Source: an uncultured Prevotellaceae bacterium (GTDB taxonomy: Bacteria > Bacteroidota > Bacteroidia > Bacteroidales > Muribaculaceae). Taken from it: a stretch of DNA of 64,000 nucleotides. Both the position numbers and the translations under genes were made by a program. Below, in pieces: positions 34,255-43,014 of this stretch. Where the stretch lies: positions 248,001 to 312,000 of the forward strand of contig ONJS01000008.1 in assembly GCA_900318205.1 (NCBI GenBank). The letters run 5' to 3'. Numbering within the stretch: position 1 is the first letter of the stretch; every line of letters starts with the position of its first letter. Under the pieces are notes generated by a model. The model searched no databases and was not told the origin of the DNA. It worked only from the letters and a program-made list of their open reading frames with translations.

Positions 34255-34259
34255 AACCG

Positions 34260-35015
34260 TCAGAATTTATAGGTATAACCCATGCCCAGCATGTGATTGT
34301 TGGGCTCATCACTGCTTCCGCTAAGCTGACAGCGGTAATAGAGCTTGAAATTGTGTTTCTTCTTCAAGCTGTGGCTGACGCCAACGATGAAGCGTGTCTT
34401 TTCCAGATCACGCGTCGTGTGGAACTCCACATTGGCAAAGGGGTCAAACTTGCACTTGGGGATGTCCCACTCGGCCTGCAAACGGCTGCGCAGCACGTTC
34501 TTGCCCTTGCCTTTTACCTCATAGTCTTCCCACTCTCCCTCGTCAAAGTCAAAGTTGTCGATGACCTTTGAGTGGCGGTAGGTATATTGCCAGCGCTCAC
34601 GCAGGCTCAGTTCCACGCGCTGTATCTTGTAACTCGCCGTGAGCGATACGTTGAAGCGGTGGCGCAAACCCCAGTAGCTTGGGCGCCAGTTGTTGTAGCT
34701 CACGCCATCGTCCTGATAGGTGAGTTTCTCACGGTTGTTATCGATGAGCAAGGTGTAGCCAGCACTGGCCTTGAGCCACGGCAGCACTTTGTAGCTGACG
34801 TCGCCACCGATGCTCACGCGGTCGGCGGTGCGGAAATTGTTGCGCGAACGAAACTCGGTTTCCAGACCTGCACTCAACTTCTTGGAGAACTTGTGTGAAG
34901 CCTCAATAGAAGCGATTAACCCGCCATCGTCGGCATGCGACAATGTCGGGAAGAGTGCTGAGCACAATATTAGCAACAGACCTGTTATCAGTTGTTTTCT
35001 TTTACGTCTTGCCAT
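34260..35015 (-). CDS. DUF2490-like outer-membrane beta-barrel protein
   Basis: This 251-residue protein has a signal peptide (ITGLLLILCSALFPTLSHA) and alternating amphipathic strands (SAGLETEFRSRNNFRTADRV, WLKASAGYTLLIDN, RVELSLRERWQYTY). It ends in a Phe (MGYTYKF) as outer-membrane barrels do, and fits the DUF2490 family. The start overlaps the DUF4956 gene by 28 nt. In this operon it may be the outer-membrane exit or anchor for the surface beta-helix proteins; that is inference. Confidence 0.75.
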   Translation of the reverse strand: MARRKRKQLITGLLLILCSALFPTLSHADDGGLIASIEASHKFSKKLSAGLETEFRSRNNFRTADRVSIGGDVSYKVLPWLKASAGYTLLIDNNREKLTYQDDGVSYNNWRPSYWGLRHRFNVSLTASYKIQRVELSLRERWQYTYRHSKVIDNFDFDEGEWEDYEVKGKGKNVLRSRLQAEWDIPKCKFDPFANVEFHTTRDLEKTRFIVGVSHSLKKKHNFKLYYRCQLSGSSDEPNNHMLGMGYTYKF

Positions 35016-35728
35016 TCGTACTTAGGTATTTTCAACGTGTTATTGATGTGGCTACCACCGCCACCGTCGTTCTCGTAGTCAATCTTGATGACAGCAGTGT
35101 CCTTGAGAAAGTCAATGGAGCCGATGGTCACCTTAGTGATATTGAGACCCGTGCGCTTGTGCAGATCCTCAAGCAGTTCCTCGCGACGCTCGGGCGTGAT
35201 GAGTTCGATGCGGTCATACAGTATCAACTTGCTCGCCAGGTTGCGACGTAGCACGCACGCCTCGAAAAACCAGATCAGCAGGGCAATGGCAATATTGGGT
35301 ATCAACAGTTCGACAACACTCAGCGAGTCGGCCAGCGCATTGATGACCGAGAGGCTGATGACACCGAACATATAGGACATCTCGCGCACGGGAATCGTCT
35401 CGGTGCGGTATCGTAGCACACCGAAGATGGCAAACAGTCCCAGCGCGAAGCCGATTTTCACCTTCACGCTACCCAGCAGGTAGATCAGGAAAAAGATGCT
35501 CACACTCAACAGGACGAGCGTGAAGAAGTAGTCACGGCGGTGTGTCTTGCGGTAGTATAAGAAATAGACAATAAAGAACAACACCAACAGGAAGAAGCCG
35601 AAACGTAACAACATCTCGGTGACTCCTGCGGCATCAAGCCATCTAAAACCATGAGTGGCATGGTGGACGGCTGCTTGTACGGTTTCAGTACCTTCCTCCA
35701 AAGCGGATAAATCCTGTAATAATCTCAT
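34988..35728 (-). CDS. DUF4956 inner-membrane protein
   Basis: This 246-residue protein has four hydrophobic helices between residues 35 and 160, and a soluble C-terminal domain (about 165-246) with DLHKRTGLNITKVTIGSIDF. The segment RYRTETIPVREMSYMFGVIS is the signature of DUF4956, a family that almost always neighbours VTC-domain proteins. Its function is unknown; a partner of the VTC enzyme at the membrane is likely. It begins 39 nt after the VTC gene and overlaps the next gene. Confidence 0.85.
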   Translation of the reverse strand: MRLLQDLSALEEGTETVQAAVHHATHGFRWLDAAGVTEMLLRFGFFLLVLFFIVYFLYYRKTHRRDYFFTLVLLSVSIFFLIYLLGSVKVKIGFALGLFAIFGVLRYRTETIPVREMSYMFGVISLSVINALADSLSVVELLIPNIAIALLIWFFEACVLRRNLASKLILYDRIELITPERREELLEDLHKRTGLNITKVTIGSIDFLKDTAVIKIDYENDGGGGSHINNTLKIPKYEWQDVKENN

Positions 35729-35767
35729 ATTCTAGTTTTTATTATTTGTCTCTTGTCTAGGTCATCT

Positions 35768-36562
35768 TCAATTCCTCACACTTGACAGCATGCGATCCAC
35801 CAAGCGCAAGCGCTCCTTGAAGTTGTTGCGTTTCAACGACGGATTGGTCAATGCCGACCCCATGCAGTACTTGCTGAAACCGCTCGGCTTGATCCTGAGC
35901 TCGCGCAGCATTCCCAGAATGGGCGACGGCTGCAGGCCGTCACGCTTCAGCTCGATGATGACCAGACCTGTCAGATCCACGTCATGCCCCGTCTTGAGGT
36001 TGTGGAAGCACAGGTCGGTGTCGATGGTCACCCGTTCAGTTTTGGCCTTGTTGACCAGCGTGATGCGCTTGAAATGGTTCTCCAGGTGCTCGGTCAGGAT
36101 CGTCGGATCATAGCGCAGGTGCTTGGCAAGGAACGCATCATATTGCCTGTATTGCTCGTCCTGGCGCAGGAAACGGATATCGTAGTCGGGGTTCATCGGG
36201 TCAAAACCCACCATATCGACGCGTTTCTTCTTGGTGCGGCCATGGTTGTTCTTGGTCTTCACCTCCAGGTAGTTGAGCCCTGAGTCCACATAGGAGCGGA
36301 TGCGCAGTTTCTGGCGTCCCGCGTGCCCGTTCTGGTGCACGATGTACATGTTGTTGTCCGGCGTGTCAAAATAAGCCGTGTAGTAATGTGCAATGCGTTT
36401 TCCGCCAATGTCCTGTGCGCGGTAGTCATCCTTAGCAAGCATCAACAATAGCCGCAACCGATCAACCGTGGTGACAAACTTGGTGTCGGTGCGGTTCATC
36501 AGTTTGATGCCACTCATCTCGTCGAGGGTGATGGGCTGGAATGTTGATAATAACTTGTCCAT
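35768..36562 (-). CDS. VTC-domain (polyphosphate polymerase-like) protein
   Basis: This 264-residue protein of the triphosphate tunnel fold shows the basic and acidic tunnel residues of VTC proteins: NRTDTKFV near 24-31, YFDTPDNN, KLRIRSYVDSG, LEVKTKNNHGRTKKKR and VIIELKRDG. Yeast VTC4 makes polyphosphate from ATP with this domain. Bacterial members lack the membrane part, which the DUF4956 partner may supply. It is the first gene of a five-gene minus-strand operon. Whether it makes polyphosphate or modifies another polymer is not shown. Confidence 0.87.
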   Translation of the reverse strand: MDKLLSTFQPITLDEMSGIKLMNRTDTKFVTTVDRLRLLLMLAKDDYRAQDIGGKRIAHYYTAYFDTPDNNMYIVHQNGHAGRQKLRIRSYVDSGLNYLEVKTKNNHGRTKKKRVDMVGFDPMNPDYDIRFLRQDEQYRQYDAFLAKHLRYDPTILTEHLENHFKRITLVNKAKTERVTIDTDLCFHNLKTGHDVDLTGLVIIELKRDGLQPSPILGMLRELRIKPSGFSKYCMGSALTNPSLKRNNFKERLRLVDRMLSSVRN

Positions 36563-36579
36563 ATAAACGCAATCGGCTG

Positions 36580-36587
36580 CAAAGATA
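36580..36587 (-). promoter_or_regulatory. Promoter -7 element of the VTC operon
   Basis: CAAAGATA on the plus strand is TATCTTTG on the coding strand, 18 nt upstream of the VTC start. No clear -33 element was seen. Confidence 0.45.
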
Positions 36588-36666
36588 TATATTATTAACG
36601 AGCGGCTAATTGCTGAATTGTATTATTTTTCCTAAATTTCAGCGGATTATCAATAATCATCAACCA

Positions 36667-36783
36667 ATGATAGATACTTTTATTTCGGAAAAGACTACTC
36701 TTTTCAGGGGCAAGGTAAAATGGATCAAAGCACATTCTGCCTCTATTGGCGGAGTGTACTTTGGGTTCACGCTCACCAGATAA
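36667..36783 (+). CDS. Possible 38-residue ORF
   Basis: ATG at 36667 to TAA at 36781-36783 encodes a basic peptide that starts MIDTFISEKTTLF and ends GGVYFGFTLTR. It sits between two divergent-facing minus-strand units, and AGGTAAAAT at 36713 is mirrored by ATTTTACCT at 36792. It has no signal or domain and no supporting promoter. It may be chance. Confidence 0.2.
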   Translation: MIDTFISEKTTLFRGKVKWIKAHSASIGGVYFGFTLTR

Positions 36784-36794
36784 GTAAGCCGATT

Positions 36795-37484
36795 TTACCT
36801 CATGGGTACCAATTCGAAGCCCAGGCGGACACCCTCGTACTGCTTGCTGAGGTCACCCACCGTCTGCAGCGTGCTGTTACCGCTCATTGCGGCAGCCACC
36901 TGGAGGACCTTGAGCAGATTCTTGCTTTCGAAGGTGAGTCCTAGGCCGCTTTGGGTGCGGGTGATATAGGCGTTGGTCGAGAAGAGCAACGTCTGAAGCC
37001 TGATGGTACCGGTTGACGGGTCATAGGTGTAGGAGCCGCTCAAGGGAATACCCTTGATTTTGCCAGCGAACTGATGGTCCTGTGTGAACTGGAACTGCGT
37101 ATTCTGTGCGCTGATTCCCACGGTGTTATAGACGGGCAAGAGTTTCTCTTTACAGTGCTCGGCAGCGACAGCACCACCAGCCTTGGCCAGCAGGTTCTCG
37201 CTGGTGAAAGCACAAGCCGGTGCACCATAATACCAAGCGCCATAGAGTTCACTCTCTTGCACCTTGACACTGCCGATGACCAGTCCCAGCAGGCCGTCGA
37301 TGGTGTTTTGGGAGCCCAAGCCGCCCAATATACCACCGAGCACACCACCCAAGACGTCACCAAGCGTGCCATTGCCGGTCTCGCTGCCTGTACCAGATCC
37401 CATGCCCATATTGCCTAATGCCGTGCATCCACTGCCCATTATCAACAGGGCTGCAGCCACAAAAGTCGTGTAAATCTTCTTCAT
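36795..37484 (-). CDS. DUF4923 family lipoprotein
   Basis: This 229-residue lipoprotein (lipobox MGSGC at about residue 19) has a Gly-rich low-complexity stretch (GTGSETGNGTLGDVLGGVLGG). A domain follows with ESELYGAWYYGAPACAFTSENLLAKAGG, typical of DUF4923. Members are small envelope proteins of Bacteroidales of unknown function. A promoter element TATTTTTG on the minus strand lies at 37525-37532. It is monocistronic. Confidence 0.78.
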   Translation of the reverse strand: MKKIYTTFVAAALLIMGSGCTALGNMGMGSGTGSETGNGTLGDVLGGVLGGILGGLGSQNTIDGLLGLVIGSVKVQESELYGAWYYGAPACAFTSENLLAKAGGAVAAEHCKEKLLPVYNTVGISAQNTQFQFTQDHQFAGKIKGIPLSGSYTYDPSTGTIRLQTLLFSTNAYITRTQSGLGLTFESKNLLKVLQVAAAMSGNSTLQTVGDLSKQYEGVRLGFELVPMR

Positions 37485-37607
37485 CTTATCGTATTTTTGA
37501 AATGATTGTATTTGTCTTATGGCGCAAAAATATAAAAATCATGAGATTAATCAACCATTTTTTGCCGAAAAATCAACCAATCCAGTAACCAATAGGTGAA
37601 ATTTCAC

Positions 37608-37615
37608 TAAATTTG
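37608..37615 (+). promoter_or_regulatory. Promoter -7 element of the LOG gene
   Basis: TAAATTTG at 37608-37615 fits the -7 element, 32 nt before the ATG at 37648. Confidence 0.45.
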
Positions 37616-37647
37616 CAACAGACAAAACACTAAAAACCTCCACCGCA

Positions 37648-38610
37648 ATGATTACCAATACTGGCTTAAATGAAATGAAGGACATCATGGCCTATCTGGA
37701 CAAGGTGCCCTACTGCGTGACCCGAAGGACCCTCTACAATGCCGCTGAACTCTATGAGGGCTACAAGACCGACCAGCACCCAGGGAATTACAGCAGTTGC
37801 TATGACGGGCGGGTCTATCAGTACTACCTGTACACGGGAAAGCAAGGCTCGAGCGTGGAGGAGTCGCTGGCGCGCAGCCTTCACGACCACGGCATCCATG
37901 CGGCATTGCACCAGTTTATGGAGGCCCACGATCCGCGCCGATGCGTGGGTGTCATGGGCGGTCACGCATTGCCCCGCACCGATGCCATCTATCGCGACAT
38001 CGCCTTCCTGAGCAAGCGGCTCACCGAGGAAGGGTTCATCATGCTGACGGGAGGAGGACCCGGCGCGATGGAAGGCGCTCACCTGGGCGCATGGATGGCA
38101 GGGCGGACGGATAGTGAGATGGAGGATGCCCTGTCGATGCTGTTGACTGTACCTACGTTCAAGGACGAGGGATGGCTGGAGACGGCATTTGATGTCATCA
38201 GGAAGTACCCTCAAACGCGATACGAGAGTCTGGGAATCCCCACGTGGCTCTATGGACACGAGCCGTCAACACCCATGGCCACCCACATCGCCAAATTCTT
38301 TGACAACAGCATCCGCGAGGACAATATCCTAACCCTGGCCTACGGTGGACTCATCTATACCCCCGGCAGTGCCGGAACGATGCAGGAAATCTTCCAGGAA
38401 GCGGTACAGAACCACTACCTGTCCTTCGGGTTTGCGAGCCCGATGATTTTCCTGGGCAAGCATTTCTGGACCCACGAGATGCCCGTCTTTCCCTTGCTAC
38501 AGCAACTCATGGAAGCAGGCAAATATAAGAACCTGCTGCTCACCCTCACCGACGATATTGACGAAGTCGTCGACATCCTCGTCAACTTCTATAACAGCCA
38601 CTCTAAATAA
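37648..38610 (+). CDS. LOG family protein (nucleotide 5'-monophosphate nucleosidase-like)
   Basis: This 320-residue protein belongs to the LOG/Rossmann group once called putative lysine decarboxylases. It shows GGHALPRTDAIYRDIAFL, the motif MLTGGGPGAMEGAHLGA and PGSAGTMQEIFQ, the equivalent of PGGxGTxxE. Classical LOG enzymes remove ribose phosphate from cytokinin nucleotides. This longer type, with a 100-residue N-terminal region, is uncharacterised and probably acts on a nucleotide or its ribosyl adduct. It stands alone just ahead of the rpoN promoter repeats. Confidence 0.85.
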   Translation: MITNTGLNEMKDIMAYLDKVPYCVTRRTLYNAAELYEGYKTDQHPGNYSSCYDGRVYQYYLYTGKQGSSVEESLARSLHDHGIHAALHQFMEAHDPRRCVGVMGGHALPRTDAIYRDIAFLSKRLTEEGFIMLTGGGPGAMEGAHLGAWMAGRTDSEMEDALSMLLTVPTFKDEGWLETAFDVIRKYPQTRYESLGIPTWLYGHEPSTPMATHIAKFFDNSIREDNILTLAYGGLIYTPGSAGTMQEIFQEAVQNHYLSFGFASPMIFLGKHFWTHEMPVFPLLQQLMEAGKYKNLLLTLTDDIDEVVDILVNFYNSHSK

Positions 38611-38731
38611 TCATCCTACCGCGAGCGGTAATGCAAGGGTGAAATCCGCTTAATGCCTGCCGTGAGTGTAGTTTTTTGGGGAAAAATGAATCTTAGTACA
38701 ACCGTGCAGATGAAATCTGCAAAAAAATGAC

Positions 38732-38891
38732 TACCTTTGCCTAGCGGCGAAGATAGGCGGCGCCTTAACTATGCTCAAATAAATTTGGCATTGTCTTCGG
38801 CTTGCACTACCTTTGCCTTGCGGCGAAGATAGACGGCGTCTCAACAATACTCAAATAAATTTGGCATTGTGTTCAACTTGCACTATCTTTG
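38732..38891 (+). promoter_or_regulatory. Tandem 76-bp promoter repeats upstream of rpoN
   Basis: Three -7 elements sit exactly 76 bp apart: TACCTTTG at 38732-38739, TACCTTTG at 38808-38815 and TATCTTTG at 38884-38891. The second and third each have a TTTG -33 (38784-38787 and 38860-38863) at a 20-bp spacing. The first lacks one. Two full 76-bp units differ at only nine positions. The 307-nt gap 38611-38917 holds nothing else. Confidence 0.85.
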
Positions 38892-38917
38892 CCTATGGCA
38901 AAAAAACTCTGAAAATT

Positions 38918-40399
38918 ATGGCAAAACAGGGACTCACACTGGAACAGAAGCAGAAGCAACGCTTGGCACTGGAGCAACAGCGCTTGCTGGGCACCATCTT
39001 GGAAAAAAGCGATGCCGAGATGGAGGAATTCATTGACAACAAGGTCAATGAGATCCAAGCGCTCGAGAAGACATCTGATGACAAGGATGATGATAACGGC
39101 TATGACAATGAGGGTACTCAGGACAAGACGGCAAACCGTGATGACCCCCGTAACAGCCGCAACGATGACCCCATCAGCGAGAACAGCGGCGATGATGACA
39201 CGGTGGCGTGGTATCGCTTCTTTGCCAACAACCGCAGCAATGACGATGAGTATTATGCCCCCACTGCAGTGAGTGAAAAGACGTTGCAGGAGTTCCTCAA
39301 TGACCAACTGGGCGAGTTGGAACTCAATGAAACGCAGCAGATTATCGCTCAGGCTATCGTGGGCAACATCGAGGATGACGGATACCTGCGTCGGAGCACG
39401 ACCGAGATTGCCGACGACGTGACCTTCAACGACGGCTACATGGTGGACGCACAACAGGTCGAGGAGGTACTCGAGATTGTGCAGTCGTTGGATCCGCCGG
39501 GCATCGCTGCTCGTGACCTGCGCGAGTGCATCCTGCTGCAGTTGCGCCGCAAACCCCAGAGCGAAGATGTGGACATCGCCATCGCGATGGTCGAGAAACA
39601 CTTTGACGACATGGCAGGCCTGAGATTTGACGTGTTGTCACGCAAGATGGGCATCGACAAGGAAAGGCTGGAGCAGATTTTCAAGCATCAGATCAGACGA
39701 GGACTGAATCCATTCCCCGGCAACGCCTTCGGGTCACGGTCTTACATCACCCAGCAGGTGACGCCCGACTTTGACGTGGAACTTGACGAGGAAACGGGCC
39801 GCATCACGGTCACCCTGCGCAACAATATCCCCACGCTGCAGATCAGCGAGAGCTATGCCATGATGAACGAGCGCTACAAGAAGAATGCCGACAGCCTGAG
39901 CGTCAAGGAGGCCAAGGAGAAGAAAACCATCCAGGACGCTTACCAGCGTGCCAGCGTGTTTATCGAGGTGCTCAAGCAACGGCAAGAAACGCTGTTCAAC
40001 ACGATGAACGCCATCGTGAAGTGCCAGCCCGAGTTCTTCTTGAGCGGCGATGAGCGCGACCTCAAGCCCCTCGGGCAGCAACAGATTGCCGACATGATCG
40101 GCAAAGACGTGTCAGTGGTGTCGCGTGCCATCAGCAACAAGTATGTACAGACCCGTTGGGGCGTGAAAAGCCTGAAGTCCTTCTTCAGCGAGGACATCAA
40201 CGGAGGTTCCAGGCACGAGGTGGTCGATGACCTGCGCAAACTTATCAACGCCGAGGACAAGGCCCACCCGCTGAGCGATGACGCCCTGTGCGAGAAACTC
40301 AAGGAGATGGGACACAAGCTGGAACGCCGCACGGTAGCCAAGTACCGCGTCTCGCTCAAGATACCCAGCAGCTCAGAGCGCCGCAAGATGGCAAAATAA
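38918..40399 (+). CDS. rpoN: RNA polymerase sigma-54 factor
   Basis: The ATG at 38918 gives 493 residues; frames further upstream overlap the promoter repeats. The Gln-rich N-terminal region I (EQKQKQRLALEQQRLLG) binds core enzyme and activators, and an acidic Asp/Asn-rich region II spans about 35-110. The core-binding region III and a C-terminal DNA-binding part follow, with the RpoN box variant RRTVAKYRVSLKIPSS near the end. It needs AAA activators to start transcription. A PAP2-like gene follows 39 nt downstream, possibly co-transcribed. Confidence 0.95.
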   Translation: MAKQGLTLEQKQKQRLALEQQRLLGTILEKSDAEMEEFIDNKVNEIQALEKTSDDKDDDNGYDNEGTQDKTANRDDPRNSRNDDPISENSGDDDTVAWYRFFANNRSNDDEYYAPTAVSEKTLQEFLNDQLGELELNETQQIIAQAIVGNIEDDGYLRRSTTEIADDVTFNDGYMVDAQQVEEVLEIVQSLDPPGIAARDLRECILLQLRRKPQSEDVDIAIAMVEKHFDDMAGLRFDVLSRKMGIDKERLEQIFKHQIRRGLNPFPGNAFGSRSYITQQVTPDFDVELDEETGRITVTLRNNIPTLQISESYAMMNERYKKNADSLSVKEAKEKKTIQDAYQRASVFIEVLKQRQETLFNTMNAIVKCQPEFFLSGDERDLKPLGQQQIADMIGKDVSVVSRAISNKYVQTRWGVKSLKSFFSEDINGGSRHEVVDDLRKLINAEDKAHPLSDDALCEKLKEMGHKLERRTVAKYRVSLKIPSSSERRKMAK

Positions 40400-40438
40400 A
40401 GCAGTCAAACTGTCAACACTAAACTATAAATATTCTTA

Positions 40439-41077
40439 ATGAAAAGATATACCGTCAATAAATTCATTGCAGGCTTGGCCAATTTCCTGTCCACGGCATT
40501 GAGCCCGTTGCTGATGCCTACCTACGGTGTATTCTTGGCCCTATGGGTGTCGATCTTGTGTCTGCTACCCTACGGCAGGAGGGTTGTGATTCTGCTCGTG
40601 TGCATGGGCATCACCTGCATCATTCCCCTCATCTTCCTGAGCGTTCTGCGGCATTTCAAGCTGGTCAAGGACCTGCATGTCAATGTCAGGGAGCAACGCT
40701 TTATCCCCTACGTATTCACGGCTGTGTGCTACGCAGTAGCTGCCTATTATCTGTACTATTGCCATGCCCCGCAGTGGTTCACCATGTTCATGGTGGGTGC
40801 GGCGATAACGATCCTGGTGATGGCACTCATCAACCTCAAGTGGAAAATCAGTGCCCACATGGCGGGCATCGGAGGCGTCATTGCCTTGATTTATCAGATC
40901 CATGTGCAGGGGCTCAGCGCATTTGAATTGCTTGGGATGCTGTGCTTCACCGTTATCGTGGCAGGCTTACTCGGATCGGCGCGGCTGGCGCTCAGGCGTC
41001 ATGACACATGGCAAGTGCTGGCTGGTGCCGTTGTGGGCTTCCTGTGCGTGTCCATGACCATGAGACTGTTTGGATAA
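40439..41077 (+). CDS. PAP2-superfamily-like membrane protein
   Basis: This 212-residue protein has five to six membrane helices. Motifs near the C-terminus, LKWKISAHMAGIGGV and GSARLALRRHDTWQVLAGAVVGF, resemble the second and third phosphatase motifs of PAP2 lipid phosphatases (SGH and SRxxxxxH); the third His-Asp pair is partly changed. Bacteroidetes members of this type lie beside rpoN or ispG, as here. It probably acts on an isoprenoid or lipid phosphate, which would fit the ispG gene next to it. Activity is not certain. Confidence 0.7.
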   Translation: MKRYTVNKFIAGLANFLSTALSPLLMPTYGVFLALWVSILCLLPYGRRVVILLVCMGITCIIPLIFLSVLRHFKLVKDLHVNVREQRFIPYVFTAVCYAVAAYYLYYCHAPQWFTMFMVGAAITILVMALINLKWKISAHMAGIGGVIALIYQIHVQGLSAFELLGMLCFTVIVAGLLGSARLALRRHDTWQVLAGAVVGFLCVSMTMRLFG

Positions 41078-41084
41078 CCATATT

Positions 41085-41125
41085 CCAACATCTAACGTCC
41101 AATGTCTAAAATCTAACGTCTAATC
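41085..41125. repeat. TCTAACGTC-type intergenic tract
   Basis: Units such as ACATCTAACGTCCAATGTC repeat in the short gap before ispG. They are the reverse-complement orientation of the GACGTTAGA tract at 30413-30480. Confidence 0.5.
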
Positions 41126-42949
41126 ATGAATCCTTTCAACTATAAGCGCCGCCCGACAGTGAGCGTCAACGTGGGCGGCATCGCAATGGGCAGCGAGTGG
41201 CCCGTACGCGTCCAGTCTATGACTAATACCGCCACCGATGATGTGGAGGCCAGCGCGGCACAATGCCAGCGCATCGCCTTTGCCGGGGCCGACTATGTGC
41301 GCCTCACAGCGCAGGGCGTGAAGCAAGCCAACAGCATTGGTGACATTTCAAAGGTGCTGCGTGGCCAGGGCTGCACAGTCCCCCTCATTGCCGATATCCA
41401 TTTCAACCCGCAGGCAGCATTGGCAGCAGCTGCGGTGTGTGAGGGCGTACGCATCAACCCGGGCAACTTTGTCGATCCTGCACGCACCTTCAAGCAGCTG
41501 GAATATACCGACGAGGAATATACTGCCGAACTGGGACGCATCCGCGAGGCATTGTTGCCGTTCATTGCCATCTGCCGTGAACATCACACGGCGGTGCGCC
41601 TGGGCGTGAACCACGGCTCGCTGAGCGACCGCATCATGAGCCGCTATGGTAATACGGCAGCCGGCATGGTCGAGAGCGTGATGGAGTTCCTGCGCGTGTT
41701 TGTCGAGGAAAAATTCCTCGACGTGGTCATCTCGATGAAGGCTTCAAATGTCGTGGTGATGGTCGAGGCGGTGCGCCGACTGGTTGCCGCCATGGATCGC
41801 GAGGACATGCATTTCCCCTTGCACCTGGGTGTTACCGAAGCAGGCTTCGGCGAGGACGGACGCGTCAAGAGTGCCGTGGGCATCGGTGCGCTGATGGCCG
41901 AGGGGCTGGGTGATACCATCCGCGTCTCGCTCAGCGAAGAGCCCGAACTGGAGATACCCGTTGCCCGCAAGCTAGTGGACTATATCTCGCAACGTGAGGG
42001 ACATCCGACGATCGAGGGTGATTACTGCGAGGGCTATGACCCCCTGTGCCCCGAACGGCGATCGACAATCACTGTTGACGGACTCATCGGCGGCAACCAG
42101 CAGCCTGTAGTCATCGCCAGTTACCGCCCCGATCAACTTGACGGTGCAGCGTTGCAGCCCGACTTCTACTATAGCGCCGACGGCCTTATCGACGGTACGC
42201 ACCGCTTCCTGGTGCCTTTTGCCGCATGGAAAGGCGAGCGCAACGTCTATCCCTTGTTGACCCTGGGCGAGTGGGACCGTTGCTCGACGACAAGGCTGCG
42301 CTTCCTGCAGGTGCCGGCATCCACACCGATTCACCGCCTGGAATTCCTGCGCGGCCGCAGCGACACCGTACTGGTCATCACTCCCGTGGGGAAGAATATT
42401 CCCGCCGAGCAGCAGGCCATGATCCATGCCCTTGACACGACAGGCATCAACTGCCCTGTCATCGTGCGCAATACCTATGCCGACAACTCCAACGAGTGGC
42501 TGCAGGTCAAGGCAGGTGCCGACTTGGGTGCCGTTCTGCTGAACCGCCGTGCCGACGGCGTCTGGCTCGAAGCGCCCAACACCTACAGCAGTGCCGAGGT
42601 CGTACGCTACGCTTTTGCCATCCTGCAGGCGGCACGTCAGCGCATCAGCAAGACCGAATTCATCTCTTGCCCCGGATGCGGCAGGACCATGTTTGACCTG
42701 CAGACGACCGTGCAGCGCGTACAACAGGCGACGGCTCACCTTACACACCTGAAAATCGGCGTGATGGGCTGCATTGTCAATGGTCCCGGCGAGATGGCCG
42801 ATGCCGACTACGGCTACGTTGGCGCAGCGGCGGGCCGCATCAGCCTGTACAAGGGTAAACAGTGTGTCGAGATGAATATCCCCGAGACCAATGCCATCGA
42901 CCGCCTTGTTGCCCTGATCAAACAGCACGGCGACTGGCGCGACCCCTAA
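41126..42949 (+). CDS. ispG: 4-hydroxy-3-methylbut-2-enyl diphosphate synthase, long form
   Basis: This 607-residue enzyme of the MEP isoprenoid pathway converts MEcPP to HMBPP with a 4Fe-4S cluster. The N-terminal TIM barrel (VRVQSMTNTATDDVEAS, PLIADIHFNPQAAL, RINPGNF) is followed by the 200-residue insertion known from Bacteroidetes, Chlamydia and plants. The C-terminal cluster domain has FISCPGCGRTMFDLQ and GCIVNGPGEMADADYG, giving the three Cys ligands. Electrons come from ferredoxin or flavodoxin. A hairpin repeat follows the stop. Confidence 0.97.
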   Translation: MNPFNYKRRPTVSVNVGGIAMGSEWPVRVQSMTNTATDDVEASAAQCQRIAFAGADYVRLTAQGVKQANSIGDISKVLRGQGCTVPLIADIHFNPQAALAAAAVCEGVRINPGNFVDPARTFKQLEYTDEEYTAELGRIREALLPFIAICREHHTAVRLGVNHGSLSDRIMSRYGNTAAGMVESVMEFLRVFVEEKFLDVVISMKASNVVVMVEAVRRLVAAMDREDMHFPLHLGVTEAGFGEDGRVKSAVGIGALMAEGLGDTIRVSLSEEPELEIPVARKLVDYISQREGHPTIEGDYCEGYDPLCPERRSTITVDGLIGGNQQPVVIASYRPDQLDGAALQPDFYYSADGLIDGTHRFLVPFAAWKGERNVYPLLTLGEWDRCSTTRLRFLQVPASTPIHRLEFLRGRSDTVLVITPVGKNIPAEQQAMIHALDTTGINCPVIVRNTYADNSNEWLQVKAGADLGAVLLNRRADGVWLEAPNTYSSAEVVRYAFAILQAARQRISKTEFISCPGCGRTMFDLQTTVQRVQQATAHLTHLKIGVMGCIVNGPGEMADADYGYVGAAAGRISLYKGKQCVEMNIPETNAIDRLVALIKQHGDWRDP

Positions 42950-42986
42950 TTTTCGTACAAAGGGACGGTTCTTTTGTACGAAAAAT
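42949..42986. repeat. GGGACGGTTC palindromic repeat
   Basis: ATTTTCGTACAAA (42949-42961) and TTTTGTACGAAAAAT (42972-42986) flank GGGACGGTTC. The left arm overlaps the last base of the ispG stop. The same words occur in the larger palindrome at 16777-16834. Confidence 0.6.
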
Positions 42987-43014
42987 ATGAAATGATTACT
43001 TTACAACCAAGATA

